44,401 nucleotides of DNA from Halioglobus sp. (GCA_029287595.1 JARFQU010000148.1:1-44401), one strand, 5' to 3'; shown: positions 9,176-18,222, counted from the stretch's first letter. Program-made: numbers and translations. Notes: generated by a model from the sequence alone, not told the origin.

Positions 9176-10225
9176 CTACCTGAACAGCACAACCCGAGCA
9201 AAGCGCGGCAGGGTGTGGAAACTCAGCTGCGGGTATGCAACCGCCTTACCCTGAAGAAAAGCCAGGGTTTCCTCCAGACCGCCGGAAGCCCAGCCTACCG
9301 CTTTGGCTTCTCCGCGAAACGGGCCGGACAGGGGCGCAGTGAGACCGTCGAAGTGAATGGGGATGATACGCGACGGCGCTACACTGGCTACGGTTTCCCG
9401 CCAGAAGGTCTCGCGGTACGCCGGGGTCTGCGAACCCAGGCCACCCACGCCGAGAAACACCACATCCGCAGACAAGCCCTGCAAGGCGCCCTCGACATAA
9501 CCGGCACTGCCGACGATCAGCCAACTGCCTTTTGGATGGGTAACATGCAGCACATAGGCCTTGCCCAGGCGATAGTCGAATACCGATACCGGGGGCACCA
9601 GGGGCGCGTCGATCAACGGCTCCCCCAGTGCCCGCCGCCGCATCTCGGGATCGGGAAATTCGAAATGCCGGGATTCGATGGGGGTAATAACAAATTTGCC
9701 CAACCGGACCGGCTGGCGATCCACCAGCACCCGCAGCTGCTCCTCCGGCAAACCCCAGCCGCGGCCAATATTGGCGGTGGATTCCGAGCCCAGCAATAAG
9801 GCCCCTGTGGCACGCGCCACTTCGGGCGCATCCATGGCGTGATCGTAGTGGGAATGCAAGGGCAGCACGGCGTCCAGTTGTGACACACCGTTAGCTTCCA
9901 GGGCGCGGCGAATCGCCGCCACATCCGGCGCGATTTTACCCAGCAGCAGGCGCGGCACCCCGGGTCGGCTGAACCAGCCATCGGTCATCCAGTGGGTTTC
10001 ACCATCGCTGAAAAGCAAGGTGGCAGTCCCGGAAAAGCGCACCGTCACCGCACCATCAGGAACAGGCTCACCACCGGCAAGCGCCCAATCGGGGTCTACT
10101 GGCGGTTTGTTGTATACCAGCAGACCATAGGCCAACACTGCCGCGAACAGGCCCGCCAGTAACAGTAATGACAGCAGTAAACGACGCAACATCAACAATA
10201 TTCCCGGGCGGGTCTGGCCATTCAC
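9176..10225 (-). CDS. Membrane-anchored MBL-fold metallohydrolase (UlaG/NAPE-PLD-like)
   Basis: A 349-aa protein with an N-terminal hydrophobic anchor (about 13-38) followed by a metallo-beta-lactamase fold facing the periplasm. The metal motif HSHYDH is at 124-129, with further likely ligands HFEFPD and IPIHFDG. The layout resembles UlaG or NAPE-PLD-type MBL hydrolases, some of which cleave phosphoesters or lipids; the substrate is unknown. The GTG start overlaps the TGA of the SGNH gene (GTGA), so the two are translationally coupled. An ATG 33 bp downstream is an alternative start that still keeps the anchor. Confidence 0.82.
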   Translation of the reverse strand: MNGQTRPGILLMLRRLLLSLLLLAGLFAAVLAYGLLVYNKPPVDPDWALAGGEPVPDGAVTVRFSGTATLLFSDGETHWMTDGWFSRPGVPRLLLGKIAPDVAAIRRALEANGVSQLDAVLPLHSHYDHAMDAPEVARATGALLLGSESTANIGRGWGLPEEQLRVLVDRQPVRLGKFVITPIESRHFEFPDPEMRRRALGEPLIDAPLVPPVSVFDYRLGKAYVLHVTHPKGSWLIVGSAGYVEGALQGLSADVVFLGVGGLGSQTPAYRETFWRETVASVAPSRIIPIHFDGLTAPLSGPFRGEAKAVGWASGGLEETLAFLQGKAVAYPQLSFHTLPRFARVVLFR

Positions 10226-10839
10226 AGCGCGCCCTCCTCTTGCAGGGTCTCGTAGACGGCCTGGGCAAACAGTGCGTAACCCCTGGCATTGAGATGAATG
10301 GCATCGGATTTATAGGCCGTGTTGCGCAGCAGCCCAGCCAGGGCATCATCGACCAGCAACACCTGGTATTGCTCCGCGAGTTCTGCATAAAAGTCGGCGG
10401 AATCGGTAAACAGCAGTTTGTCGGGTACGCCCACCAGCACCACCTGCACCCCGGCCGCCTGTGCCTGCTCTATCATCCCGGCGAGGTTTGCCTTGGCGGT
10501 AGCCATGTCTTTGCCGCGCAAAATATCATTGCCGCCCTGCAGCAATAGCAACAGATCCGGGTCGTGCTCCGCCAGGGCCGCAGGCAGGCGCTGTACACCG
10601 CCCGCGGTAGTCTCTCCCGACACCCCCGAGTTAATCACCTGCAAGCCACTCAAGCGCGCCAACTCAGCGGGGTAACTCTCAGCAGGCGCTGCACCCACAC
10701 CGGCCGTGAGGCTGTCACCAAATGCCAGGATACTGGCGCCCGGCGACAGGGGAAACAGTTTGGGCTCGGCGCAAGCGCACAACAGTGCCAGGTACCCTAC
10801 CAGGATCAGGGTGCCGAACTGCTTGATACATGTCTTCAT
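10222..10839 (-). CDS. SGNH/GDSL esterase, arylesterase/TesA-like lipoprotein
   Basis: A 205-aa SGNH hydrolase related to TesA/arylesterases. Block I is AFGDSLTAG (Ser43), block II GVSGETT, block III GGND, and block V DAIHLN with the catalytic Asp and His. The N-terminus has a hydrophobic stretch ending LLCAC, a plausible lipobox, so it is probably a periplasm-facing lipoprotein. Start choice is uncertain: an upstream in-frame ATG at 10869 would add 10 polar residues. Its stop overlaps the start of the MBL gene; together they may process lipids or esters at the envelope (inference). Confidence 0.85.
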   Translation of the reverse strand: MKTCIKQFGTLILVGYLALLCACAEPKLFPLSPGASILAFGDSLTAGVGAAPAESYPAELARLSGLQVINSGVSGETTAGGVQRLPAALAEHDPDLLLLLQGGNDILRGKDMATAKANLAGMIEQAQAAGVQVVLVGVPDKLLFTDSADFYAELAEQYQVLLVDDALAGLLRNTAYKSDAIHLNARGYALFAQAVYETLQEEGAL

Positions 10840-10899
10840 GTTCCGGTCACTGCCATTTTGTTGCTTCATTTCCCGAATTGTTGCAAAAACGTCAGTCTA

Positions 10900-11114
10900 T
10901 CAAGACGGCAACCGACCTATGGAGGCGGAGCTGGCATCGACCAGCTTGCCCAGGTCATGCGGGGACAGTTCGACCTCCAACCCCCTGCGTCCGGCGATAC
11001 ACCCGGTTTCTCCGCTGCCTCCAACCCGTAGGATTCGCTGGCCACATCGTGAATATAGTCATGTACCCGATGAACGATACCGCTGTTCTTCGCAAGCGTA
11101 ATTGCCGGCGTCAT
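10900..11114 (-). pseudogene. ybaK: Internally deleted ybaK (Cys-tRNA(Pro) deacylase) remnant
   Basis: From 11114 the minus strand encodes MTPAITLAKNSGI...ESYGLEAAEKPGVSPD, the N-terminus of YbaK/EbsC, the trans-editing enzyme that hydrolyses Cys-tRNA(Pro). Immediately afterwards a different frame reads AGRRGLEVELSPHDLGKL and on to a TGA at 10902-10900, which is the YbaK C-terminus (E. coli has GKRGLDIELAAGDLAKIL). About 85 central codons are missing and the two parts are out of frame, so no functional enzyme can be made. It lies between the SGNH gene and the dnaE2 promoter. Confidence 0.85.
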
Positions 11115-11238
11115 GCCACCCTCGTTAAATGATTATGCGCGATCCGGGTTAAAGACCATCCCGGCGCGCGGTATGCAGCCATTTAAAACAAAACACCCAG
11201 GCATAACAAGCGCCGAGCACAAGGCACTTGAAATCCGG

Positions 11239-11280
11239 GGGTTATCGTATACTGTATATATGTACAGTATACGATAACCC
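11239..11280 (+). promoter_or_regulatory. LexA box inside a 42-bp palindrome upstream of dnaE2
   Basis: The LexA core CTGTATATATGTACAG (11252-11267) is identical to that of imuB. It sits at the centre of a much longer inverted repeat: the arm GGGTTATCGTATACTGTA (11239-11256) is repeated perfectly in inverse at 11263-11280 around a 6-bp centre. The repeat ends 37 bp before the dnaE2 ATG. Confidence 0.92.
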
Positions 11281-11317
11281 GTGCAACCGTGCGCGATTCA
11301 CGCCAAGACAGGCACCC

Positions 11318-14300
11318 ATGACCTACGCCGAACTCCACTGCCTCAGCTGTTACAGCTTCCTGCGCAGCGCCTCACACCCCCGGGAGCTGGTGGAGCGGGC
11401 TGCGCAGCAGGGCTACACCGCGCTGGCCATCACCGACGAGTGCTCCCTGGCCGGTGTGGTCAAGGCGCATGTGGCGGCCAGGGAACTGGGGCTGAAGTTG
11501 ATCATAGGCAGTGAATTCACGCTGCAGGAGGGTATCCGCCTGCTGGCGCTGGCGCCATCGCGGGCCGCCTACAGTGAATTATCCGGGCTGATCAGCATGG
11601 CCAGGCGGCGCAGTCCCAAGGGCCAGTACCGGGTGGCACTGCGCGATGTCATCTTCCACCTCAAGCGCTGCCTGCTGATCTGGCTGCCACAGGAGCACAG
11701 TGATGACACCCGCGCCTGGGGCCAGCAACTGCAGCGCCTGTGCAAGGGCCGGGTATGGCTGGGAGTCAGCCACCTGTTGGGCAACAACGAGGTGGCGCGC
11801 TATCAATCCCTGTGCCAGTTGGCCGCTGCCAGCGGGCTGCCCATGGTCGCCTGCGGCGATGTGCAAATGCACTGCGCCACACGCAAACCGCTGCACGACG
11901 TATTTACCGCCCTGCGCCACAATACCAGTATCGACCGGCTGGGTCGGCGCCGGCTGGGCAACAGCCAGCAACACCTGCGCAGCCTGCGCCAGCTGGAGCG
12001 GCTCTACCCCACCGCACTGCTGCAGGAAACCCTGCATATCGCCGGGCGGTGCGACTTCAGCCTGGAAGAGCTGCGCTACGAATACCCCCGGGAAGTGGTG
12101 CCGGCAGAACACAGCGCCAACAGCTACCTGCTGGAGCTGGTGGCACAGGGCGCGCGGGCGCGTTGGCCCGTGGGCGTTCCGGCAGAAATACAGCAGCGTA
12201 TCGACGTGGAGCTGGCGCTGATCAGTGAGCTGCAGTACGAGTATTACTTCCTGACGGTATACGACATCGTGCGCTTTGCCCGGGAGCGCGACATCCTGTG
12301 CCAGGGCCGCGGCTCGGCGGCCAACTCGGTGGTGTGCTACTGCCTGTTTATCACCGAAGTGTCGCCCGAGCAGATATCCCTGCTGTTCGAGCGCTTCATA
12401 TCGAGAGAGCGGGATGAGCCGCCGGATATTGACGTGGATTTTGAGCACGAGCGCCGCGAGGAAGTAATCCAGTACATCTATGCCAAGTACAGCCGCAAAC
12501 GGGCGGCGCTGGCCGCCACGCTCATCACCTACCGCTCTCGCAGTGCGGTGCGCGACGTGGGCAAGGCGCTGGGACTGGACCCGGTATTCGTGGATGATCT
12601 GGCCAAATCCCTGGCCTGGTGGGATCGCACCGCGGACCTGGCGAAACGCTTCGAGGAGCAGGGTGTTGCAGGTCACAGCCAACAGGCGGAGCTGTTCTAC
12701 CGCCTGGTGCAGGAAATCCTCGGCTTTCCCCGCCACCTGTCCCAGCACGTGGGCGGTTTCGTGATTACCCGCAGCCCTATCTCCACCCTGGTACCTGTGG
12801 AGAACGCCAGCATGGCGCAGCGCACGGTGATCCAGTGGGACAAGGAAGACATCGAAGCACTGGGCCTGCTGAAAGTGGATATCCTGGCCCTGGGCATGCT
12901 GTCCGCCATCCGCAAGAGCCTGCAACTGGTGCACCGCTACCAACCCACGATCAAAACTATAAGCGATATCCCCAGGGAGGATGGCGCCACCTACCGTATG
13001 CTGCAGACTGCGGACACCGTCGGCGTGTTCCAGATCGAGTCCCGGGCGCAGATGTCCATGCTGCCACGACTCAAGCCGAAGTGTTTTTACGACCTGGTCA
13101 TCGAGATTGCCATTGTACGCCCCGGCCCGATACAGGGTGACATGGTGCACCCCTACCTGCGACGCAAACAGGGGCTGGAAGAAGTCACTTATCCCAGCGA
13201 AGCCATCAAGTCGGTGCTGGAGCGCACCCTGGGGGTACCCATCTTCCAGGAACAGGTCATCAGGCTGGCCATGGTGGCGGCGGGTTTCAGCGGCGGCGAG
13301 GCGGACCAGTTGCGCCGGGCCATTACCAACTGGGGCAGGAACAGCAAACTGCTCACTTTCGAAAAAAAACTGACCCGGGGCATGATAGAGCGGGGCTACG
13401 ACGAGGACTTCGCGCAACGCCTGTTTGCACAGATCAAGGGTTTCGGTGGCTACGGCTTTCCCGAGTCTCATTCCGCCAGTTTCGCCCTGCTCGCCTATGT
13501 TTCCGCCTGGCTCAAATGCCACCATCCGGCGGCCTTTTTCGCCGGTCTGCTCAACAGCCAGCCCATGGGTTTCTACAGCCCCTCGCAACTGGTGCAAGAT
13601 GCCTGTCGCCACGGGGTCACCGTATTGCCTGTCGATATCAACCAGAGCCACTGGGACCACCAGTTGCTCGACACCCGCGAGGCAACACAACCGCCGCTGC
13701 GCCTGGGCCTGCGCCTGGTAAAAGGACTCAGTCGGGGGGGCGCCCAACGCGTCGCCGAGGCGCGCAGGCGCGCACCTTTCCGGCAGGTCAGTGAGCTGCG
13801 CCAGCGCGCCGGCCTGGATAAAAGGGACATGGAAGCCCTGGCGGATGCGGACGCCCTGCGGTCACTGAGCGGCCACCGCCACCAGTCCCAGTGGCAGATC
13901 ATGGCGCTGGAGCAGCCGCGCCCACTGCTACAGGATGAACAGCGGCAACCGTCCAGCTATTTCGATGACGCGGTGCAGTTGCCGGCGCCAGGCGTGGCAG
14001 AGGAAGTGTTTTCCGATTATCGCGCCACCGGTCTCACCCTGCGCGCCCACCCCATGTGCCTGCTGCGCACGCGCTACCCGTTCAACCGCTGCAAACGCCA
14101 TACCGACCTGGAGACAATGAGCAACAACCGCTTTGTGCGCATCGCCGGGCTGGTCACCTGCCGGCAGCGCCCAGGCAGTGCTGCCGGCGTGCTGTTCCTC
14201 ACCCTGGAGGATGAAACCGGCAGTAGTAACGTGGTGGTGTGGCAACGCACCCAGCAGCAGTTTCGCCAGGCGCTGATGAGCGCGCAGTTGCTACTGATAA

Positions 14301-14410
14301 ATGGTACCGTGGAAACCAGGGACAATGTTATTCATATTATCGCTGGTGCCCTGTATGACTACACCGGCGAACTGGAGAACCTGCGACTCAAGTCGCGGAA
14401 TTTTCATTAG
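11318..14410 (+). CDS. dnaE2: Error-prone DNA polymerase DnaE2 (ImuC)
   Basis: C-family polymerase of the SOS mutasome, which extends across lesions with ImuA and ImuB. The 1030-aa protein has an N-terminal PHP domain (AELHCLSCYSFLRSASHP), the palm with GRGSAANSVV and the catalytic block PDIDVDF (about 369-375), VRPGPIQGDMVHPY, a finger region with PIFQEQVIRLAMVAAGFSGG and GYGFPESHSASFALL, tandem HhH, and a C-terminal OB fold (FVRIAGLVTCRQRPG...). It ends KSRNFH, as the DnaE2 branch usually does. It lacks the length and C-terminal extension of replicative DnaE1. The start is the ATG before TYAELHCL; earlier in-frame starts would span the LexA palindrome. Confidence 0.95.
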   Translation: MTYAELHCLSCYSFLRSASHPRELVERAAQQGYTALAITDECSLAGVVKAHVAARELGLKLIIGSEFTLQEGIRLLALAPSRAAYSELSGLISMARRRSPKGQYRVALRDVIFHLKRCLLIWLPQEHSDDTRAWGQQLQRLCKGRVWLGVSHLLGNNEVARYQSLCQLAAASGLPMVACGDVQMHCATRKPLHDVFTALRHNTSIDRLGRRRLGNSQQHLRSLRQLERLYPTALLQETLHIAGRCDFSLEELRYEYPREVVPAEHSANSYLLELVAQGARARWPVGVPAEIQQRIDVELALISELQYEYYFLTVYDIVRFARERDILCQGRGSAANSVVCYCLFITEVSPEQISLLFERFISRERDEPPDIDVDFEHERREEVIQYIYAKYSRKRAALAATLITYRSRSAVRDVGKALGLDPVFVDDLAKSLAWWDRTADLAKRFEEQGVAGHSQQAELFYRLVQEILGFPRHLSQHVGGFVITRSPISTLVPVENASMAQRTVIQWDKEDIEALGLLKVDILALGMLSAIRKSLQLVHRYQPTIKTISDIPREDGATYRMLQTADTVGVFQIESRAQMSMLPRLKPKCFYDLVIEIAIVRPGPIQGDMVHPYLRRKQGLEEVTYPSEAIKSVLERTLGVPIFQEQVIRLAMVAAGFSGGEADQLRRAITNWGRNSKLLTFEKKLTRGMIERGYDEDFAQRLFAQIKGFGGYGFPESHSASFALLAYVSAWLKCHHPAAFFAGLLNSQPMGFYSPSQLVQDACRHGVTVLPVDINQSHWDHQLLDTREATQPPLRLGLRLVKGLSRGGAQRVAEARRRAPFRQVSELRQRAGLDKRDMEALADADALRSLSGHRHQSQWQIMALEQPRPLLQDEQRQPSSYFDDAVQLPAPGVAEEVFSDYRATGLTLRAHPMCLLRTRYPFNRCKRHTDLETMSNNRFVRIAGLVTCRQRPGSAAGVLFLTLEDETGSSNVVVWQRTQQQFRQALMSAQLLLINGTVETRDNVIHIIAGALYDYTGELENLRLKSRNFH

Positions 14411-14539
14411 CGTGGCGAGACAGCAGCCCGGTCATACTGGAAAAGCTGTCATGCGGCCCCATGCTATGGAAAAACAAGAGAAATCTACTATCATTTACCG
14501 CTATAGAGAAAAACTACAATTCGCGCGAGGCTAAAAATT

Positions 14540-16459
14540 ATGCACAGAAAAACCACGGCAAAATGGCTGTCATGCCTGTTGTTCGGCAGTATTACCGTCT
14601 CAAGCCAGGCACAGGTGCCGCCGCCGCCCGACGGGCAGATTCTATCCAAAGCCTATACCGGTACCGCCTACTCCCCCTACGCCGGGCGCGACTTCCCCAG
14701 CAATGTCTATTGGGGGGATACCCACTTGCACACGGATATCTCCATGGACGCAGGCGCCTTTGGCAACCGCCTGGGCCTGGATGCGGCCTACCGTTTTGCC
14801 CGCGGTGAACAGGTAGAATCCACCAACGGCGGGCCCGCCCGCCTCTCCAGGCCACTGGACTTCCTGGTGGTCGCCGACCATTCCGATAATATGGGGTTTT
14901 TCCCGGACATGCTGTCTGGTGCGCCGCACATTCTCTCCAATCCCACGGGCAAGGACTGGTACGACCGCATCCAAGCAGGAGAAGGGGTAGGTGTAGCCCT
15001 GGAGTTGATCGGGAAATTCTCACAGGGGACATTCGATCCTGCCCTGATGTATACCCCGGACTCACAACCCTACAAAGATGCCTGGGCCAAGACCGTCGAT
15101 GCCGCAGAACGCTTTAACGAACCCGGGCGCTTTACCGCATTTATAGGTTATGAATGGACCTCGCTGGTGAAGGGTAACAATATGCACCGGGTAGTGGTGT
15201 ACCGCGACGGCGGCGACAAGGGCGGCAGCATGGTGCCGTTCACCACCATTGCGCCCCACGGCAGCACCACTCCGCGCGACCTGTGGAGCTGGCTGGAGAA
15301 CTACGAGGCCAAAACCGGCGGTAACATACTGGCCATTGCGCACAACGGCAACCTGTCCAATGGCATCATGTTCCCCATGATAGAACAAAGCGATGGCAAA
15401 GCCCTGGACAAAAGCTGGGCCCAGCGCCGCGCCAAGTGGGAAAGATTGTATGAAGCCACCCAGATCAAGGGCGACGGCGAGACGCATGCTTTCCTGTCCC
15501 CGAACGATGAATTTGCCGACTATGAAACCTGGGATATCGGCAACCTGGATGTATCCGAGGCCAAGACCGACCAGATGCTGGCCGGCGAATATGCCCGCGA
15601 GGCGTTGAAGCGCGGTATGGAACTGGAGGCAAAGTTCGGCACCAATCCTTACCAGTTCGGCATGATCGGCTCCACCGACAGCCATACCTCACTGGCTACC
15701 GCCCAGGAAGACAATTTTTTTGGCAAACACTCCGGTGCGGAGCCTGGCCCCGAGCGGATGAGCCACCCGTTCATGAAAAACGACAACGGCACCATCATGG
15801 GCTGGCAGCAGGTAGCGTCCGGGCTGGCGGCCGTATGGGCTAAAGAGAATACCCGGGAGGCGATATTTGATGCCATGGAACGCCGGGAAACCTACGCCAC
15901 TACCGGCAGTCGCATGGCCGTGCGCATGTTCGGCGGCTGGAACTTCACCCTGGCGGACCTGAACAATCGCCAGCCCGCTTTCGCCGGCTACAGCAAGGGC
16001 GTGCCAATGGGCAGCGAGCTGCCCCCCAATGGCATGAAGCAGTCCCCCAGTTTCATGGTGATCGCCCTGCGTGATCCGATCGGCGCCAACCTGGATCGTA
16101 TACAGATCGTCAAGGGCTGGCATGACGGTAAGAATATGCACGAAAAGGTCTATGACGTGGTCTGGTCAGGTGAGCGCAAGCCCGGACCAGACGGCAAGCT
16201 GCCGCCAGTGGGTAACACCGTGAATGTCGCCAATGCCAGTTGGAGCAACAGCATAGGCTCATCGGAGCTGGGTACCGTGTGGTCCGACCCGGATTTCGAC
16301 CCGGCGCATCAGGCCTTTTACTACGCGCGCGTACTGGAAATCCCAACTCCGCGCTGGTCTACCTACGATGCCTTCCGCTTTGGTGTCGACATTCCCGAAG
16401 GGGCACCCACCAGCACCCAGGAGCGGGCCTATACATCCCCTATCTGGTATAAGCCCTAA
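14540..16459 (+). CDS. DUF3604 exported protein
   Basis: A 639-aa protein with a cleavable signal peptide (MHRKTTAKWLSCLLFGSITV... ending SSQAQ). The body shows PHP-like metal motifs of the DUF3604 family: YWGDTHLHTDIS near 58, DFLVVADHSDNMG, ILAIAHNGNLSNG and GMIGSTDSHTSLA, giving several His/Asp clusters that could bind metal. Members are common in marine gammaproteobacteria and have no established substrate. It converges with the esterase gene, with which it shares four bases at the stops. The 130-bp gap before it holds no LexA site or other feature I can support. Confidence 0.85.
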   Translation: MHRKTTAKWLSCLLFGSITVSSQAQVPPPPDGQILSKAYTGTAYSPYAGRDFPSNVYWGDTHLHTDISMDAGAFGNRLGLDAAYRFARGEQVESTNGGPARLSRPLDFLVVADHSDNMGFFPDMLSGAPHILSNPTGKDWYDRIQAGEGVGVALELIGKFSQGTFDPALMYTPDSQPYKDAWAKTVDAAERFNEPGRFTAFIGYEWTSLVKGNNMHRVVVYRDGGDKGGSMVPFTTIAPHGSTTPRDLWSWLENYEAKTGGNILAIAHNGNLSNGIMFPMIEQSDGKALDKSWAQRRAKWERLYEATQIKGDGETHAFLSPNDEFADYETWDIGNLDVSEAKTDQMLAGEYAREALKRGMELEAKFGTNPYQFGMIGSTDSHTSLATAQEDNFFGKHSGAEPGPERMSHPFMKNDNGTIMGWQQVASGLAAVWAKENTREAIFDAMERRETYATTGSRMAVRMFGGWNFTLADLNNRQPAFAGYSKGVPMGSELPPNGMKQSPSFMVIALRDPIGANLDRIQIVKGWHDGKNMHEKVYDVVWSGERKPGPDGKLPPVGNTVNVANASWSNSIGSSELGTVWSDPDFDPAHQAFYYARVLEIPTPRWSTYDAFRFGVDIPEGAPTSTQERAYTSPIWYKP

Positions 16460-17430
16460 TCGATAGACTCGAAGAAGGCCCACAGAACCTCCGCTGTATT
16501 GAATTCATGGCTGGGCCGACCGAGTATCCTGGGGCCGCTATAGTCGGGGTGGGGGATGCCGTGTCCTCCACCCTCCACAGTTACTAACTGCACGGGTGGC
16601 TTGCCGGCGCCCTGCCAGTGCTCACTGCGCACCGAGGTACCGTCACCCGGGTCCCGATCGGGCCAATTGTACACTTCCGGGTCTGCGCTATAGCCTGCCA
16701 ATTCAGCCCAGTAGGCGACACTGGCGCCCGCCGACTGCACTGCGCCCCTGCTGGTATCACCAAATAAATCGACGATACCGCCCTGGTAGGGATTCACCGG
16801 GTCCCCCGTGCCATTGATAATAATGGTGGCCACCGCTTCGCCGCTGGCCTCACAGGCGAAATTGCCTTCCACTGGCAAGTTCGCCGCGATAGCGCCAATG
16901 CCCTTTACCAGGTCGGGGGCCTCGAAACCCAGGCGATAGGCCATATGGCCCCCGTTGGATACACCTGCCGCATAAATCCTGTTCGGGTCGGCGCCATAGA
17001 GACTGACCAGGGTGCCCGCCAGCGCGCGCAAAAAGCCCACGTCATCGATACCCAGGGTATTGGCAGAAAAACCGGCACTCGCGCGGCAATCGTTCCAGTG
17101 CCCCTCAAACCCCGAGGGATAAACAGCAATGAAACCTTTCTGCTCAGCCAGGTAATCGAAACTGTAAAAGCTGCCCGTGCGCATTTGCTCTCCCGAGTGC
17201 TTTGAGCCTCGAAGCAGCAGTAGCAGAGCGGGTTTCTCGTCTATCGCCTCCGGAATATAGGCCAGCCATTCCCGCCGCCTGCCATCGTATTCCAGAGTTC
17301 CTCGCTCAACAACGCCCGGCAACTGCGGTGGCGACAACTCATCCCAACGCAGGTACCACCAGGCCAGCAGAGCGATTACGATGAACACCAGTACCAGCAG
17401 CGATGCCAGAATCTTGAGAAATTTACCCAT
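16456..17430 (-). CDS. Membrane-anchored alpha/beta hydrolase, PHB-depolymerase-like esterase
   Basis: A 324-aa serine hydrolase with an N-terminal membrane anchor (about 5-26). The nucleophile elbow GVSNGG places Ser158, with the preceding region (LYGADPNRIYAAG) typical of the polyhydroxybutyrate depolymerase/feruloyl-esterase-like family. The likely catalytic His is in GGGHGIPHP near the C-terminus. The usual oxyanion LHG is altered to LRGSKHSG. Substrate is unknown; polyester, feruloyl or acetyl esters are possible. Divergent from the PCMT gene across 48 bp, which must contain both promoters. Confidence 0.8.
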   Translation of the reverse strand: MGKFLKILASLLVLVFIVIALLAWWYLRWDELSPPQLPGVVERGTLEYDGRRREWLAYIPEAIDEKPALLLLLRGSKHSGEQMRTGSFYSFDYLAEQKGFIAVYPSGFEGHWNDCRASAGFSANTLGIDDVGFLRALAGTLVSLYGADPNRIYAAGVSNGGHMAYRLGFEAPDLVKGIGAIAANLPVEGNFACEASGEAVATIIINGTGDPVNPYQGGIVDLFGDTSRGAVQSAGASVAYWAELAGYSADPEVYNWPDRDPGDGTSVRSEHWQGAGKPPVQLVTVEGGGHGIPHPDYSGPRILGRPSHEFNTAEVLWAFFESID

Positions 17431-17478
17431 AGGTCTAGAATTTTGCTTAAGTGGACGCAGAGAGTCTAAACTATCACC

Positions 17479-18222
17479 ATGGTGTTAAGATATGTAAGCC
17501 GCGCCGTTATTGCCTGTGTCCTGTTGGTTTTAACAGCACTGGCAGCTGGCGCAGAGGACGACGACATGGCCGGACGACGACAAGCCATGCTGGAAGCGGT
17601 GCGCGACTCAGTCCGCCAGAGTGAGGACTACACCGGCTACAGCGAACTCAGTGAAAAAGTCATGAACGCCATGGGCACCGTACCCAGGGACGAATTCGTT
17701 CTGCCCGCCTACCGCCACCTGGCATACCGCAACACGCCCCTGCCCATAGAGGCGGGACAAACCATTTCGCAACCGCTGATCGTGGCCCTGATGACCGAGC
17801 TGTTGGAGCCACAGCCCACCGACGTGATACTGGAGGTGGGCACGGGTTCCGGCTATCAGGCCGCGGTACTGGCAGAGCTGACCCAGCACGTCTACAGCAT
17901 CGAAATCGTCGAGGAACTGGCGACCAGCGCGGCGCAGACCCTGCAGCGACTCAACTACGACAATGTCACCGTGCGCGCCGGGGACGGCTATGCCGGCTGG
18001 CCGGAACACGCCCCCTTCGATGGCATCATTGTCACTGCGGCGGCTGAGCACCTGCCGCCACCCTTACTGGAACAACTGAAGCCCGGTGGCAAGCTGGTGA
18101 TCCCGGTAGGGGAGGAACACGGCTACCAGGAGTTGCTGGTAGTAGAAGTCAACGCGGCCGGGGAAATAAGCCGCGAATCGAAGTTGCCGGTGCGTTTCGT
18201 ACCACTGACCGGAGACCGCTAG
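17479..18222 (+). CDS. pcm: Protein-L-isoaspartate O-methyltransferase with predicted signal peptide
   Basis: PCMT methylates isoaspartyl residues in damaged proteins using SAM. Family motifs are clear: AGQTISQP (92-99), the SAM-binding EVGTGSGYQAA (119-129), and the C-terminal LKPGGKLVIPVG. The N-terminus MVLRYVSRAVIACVLLVLTA followed by LAAGAE looks like a Sec signal peptide, giving 247 aa against about 210 for cytoplasmic Pcm, which suggests a periplasmic or membrane-tethered location. No usable internal Met exists before Met30, so the extension is likely real. It does not sit beside surE/nlpD/rpoS as the usual pcm does. Confidence 0.88.
   Translation: MVLRYVSRAVIACVLLVLTALAAGAEDDDMAGRRQAMLEAVRDSVRQSEDYTGYSELSEKVMNAMGTVPRDEFVLPAYRHLAYRNTPLPIEAGQTISQPLIVALMTELLEPQPTDVILEVGTGSGYQAAVLAELTQHVYSIEIVEELATSAAQTLQRLNYDNVTVRAGDGYAGWPEHAPFDGIIVTAAAEHLPPPLLEQLKPGGKLVIPVGEEHGYQELLVVEVNAAGEISRESKLPVRFVPLTGDR

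Noticed and set aside
10830-11132. Plus-strand open frames between the SGNH gene and dnaE2
   Set aside because: The minus strand shows clear YbaK homology at both ends of this stretch, so the plus frames are shadows.
11579-13747. 722-codon open frame antisense to dnaE2 (minus)
   Set aside because: It lies wholly opposite the well-conserved dnaE2 gene; long antisense frames are expected in high-GC DNA, and its translation matches no family and has no start site support.
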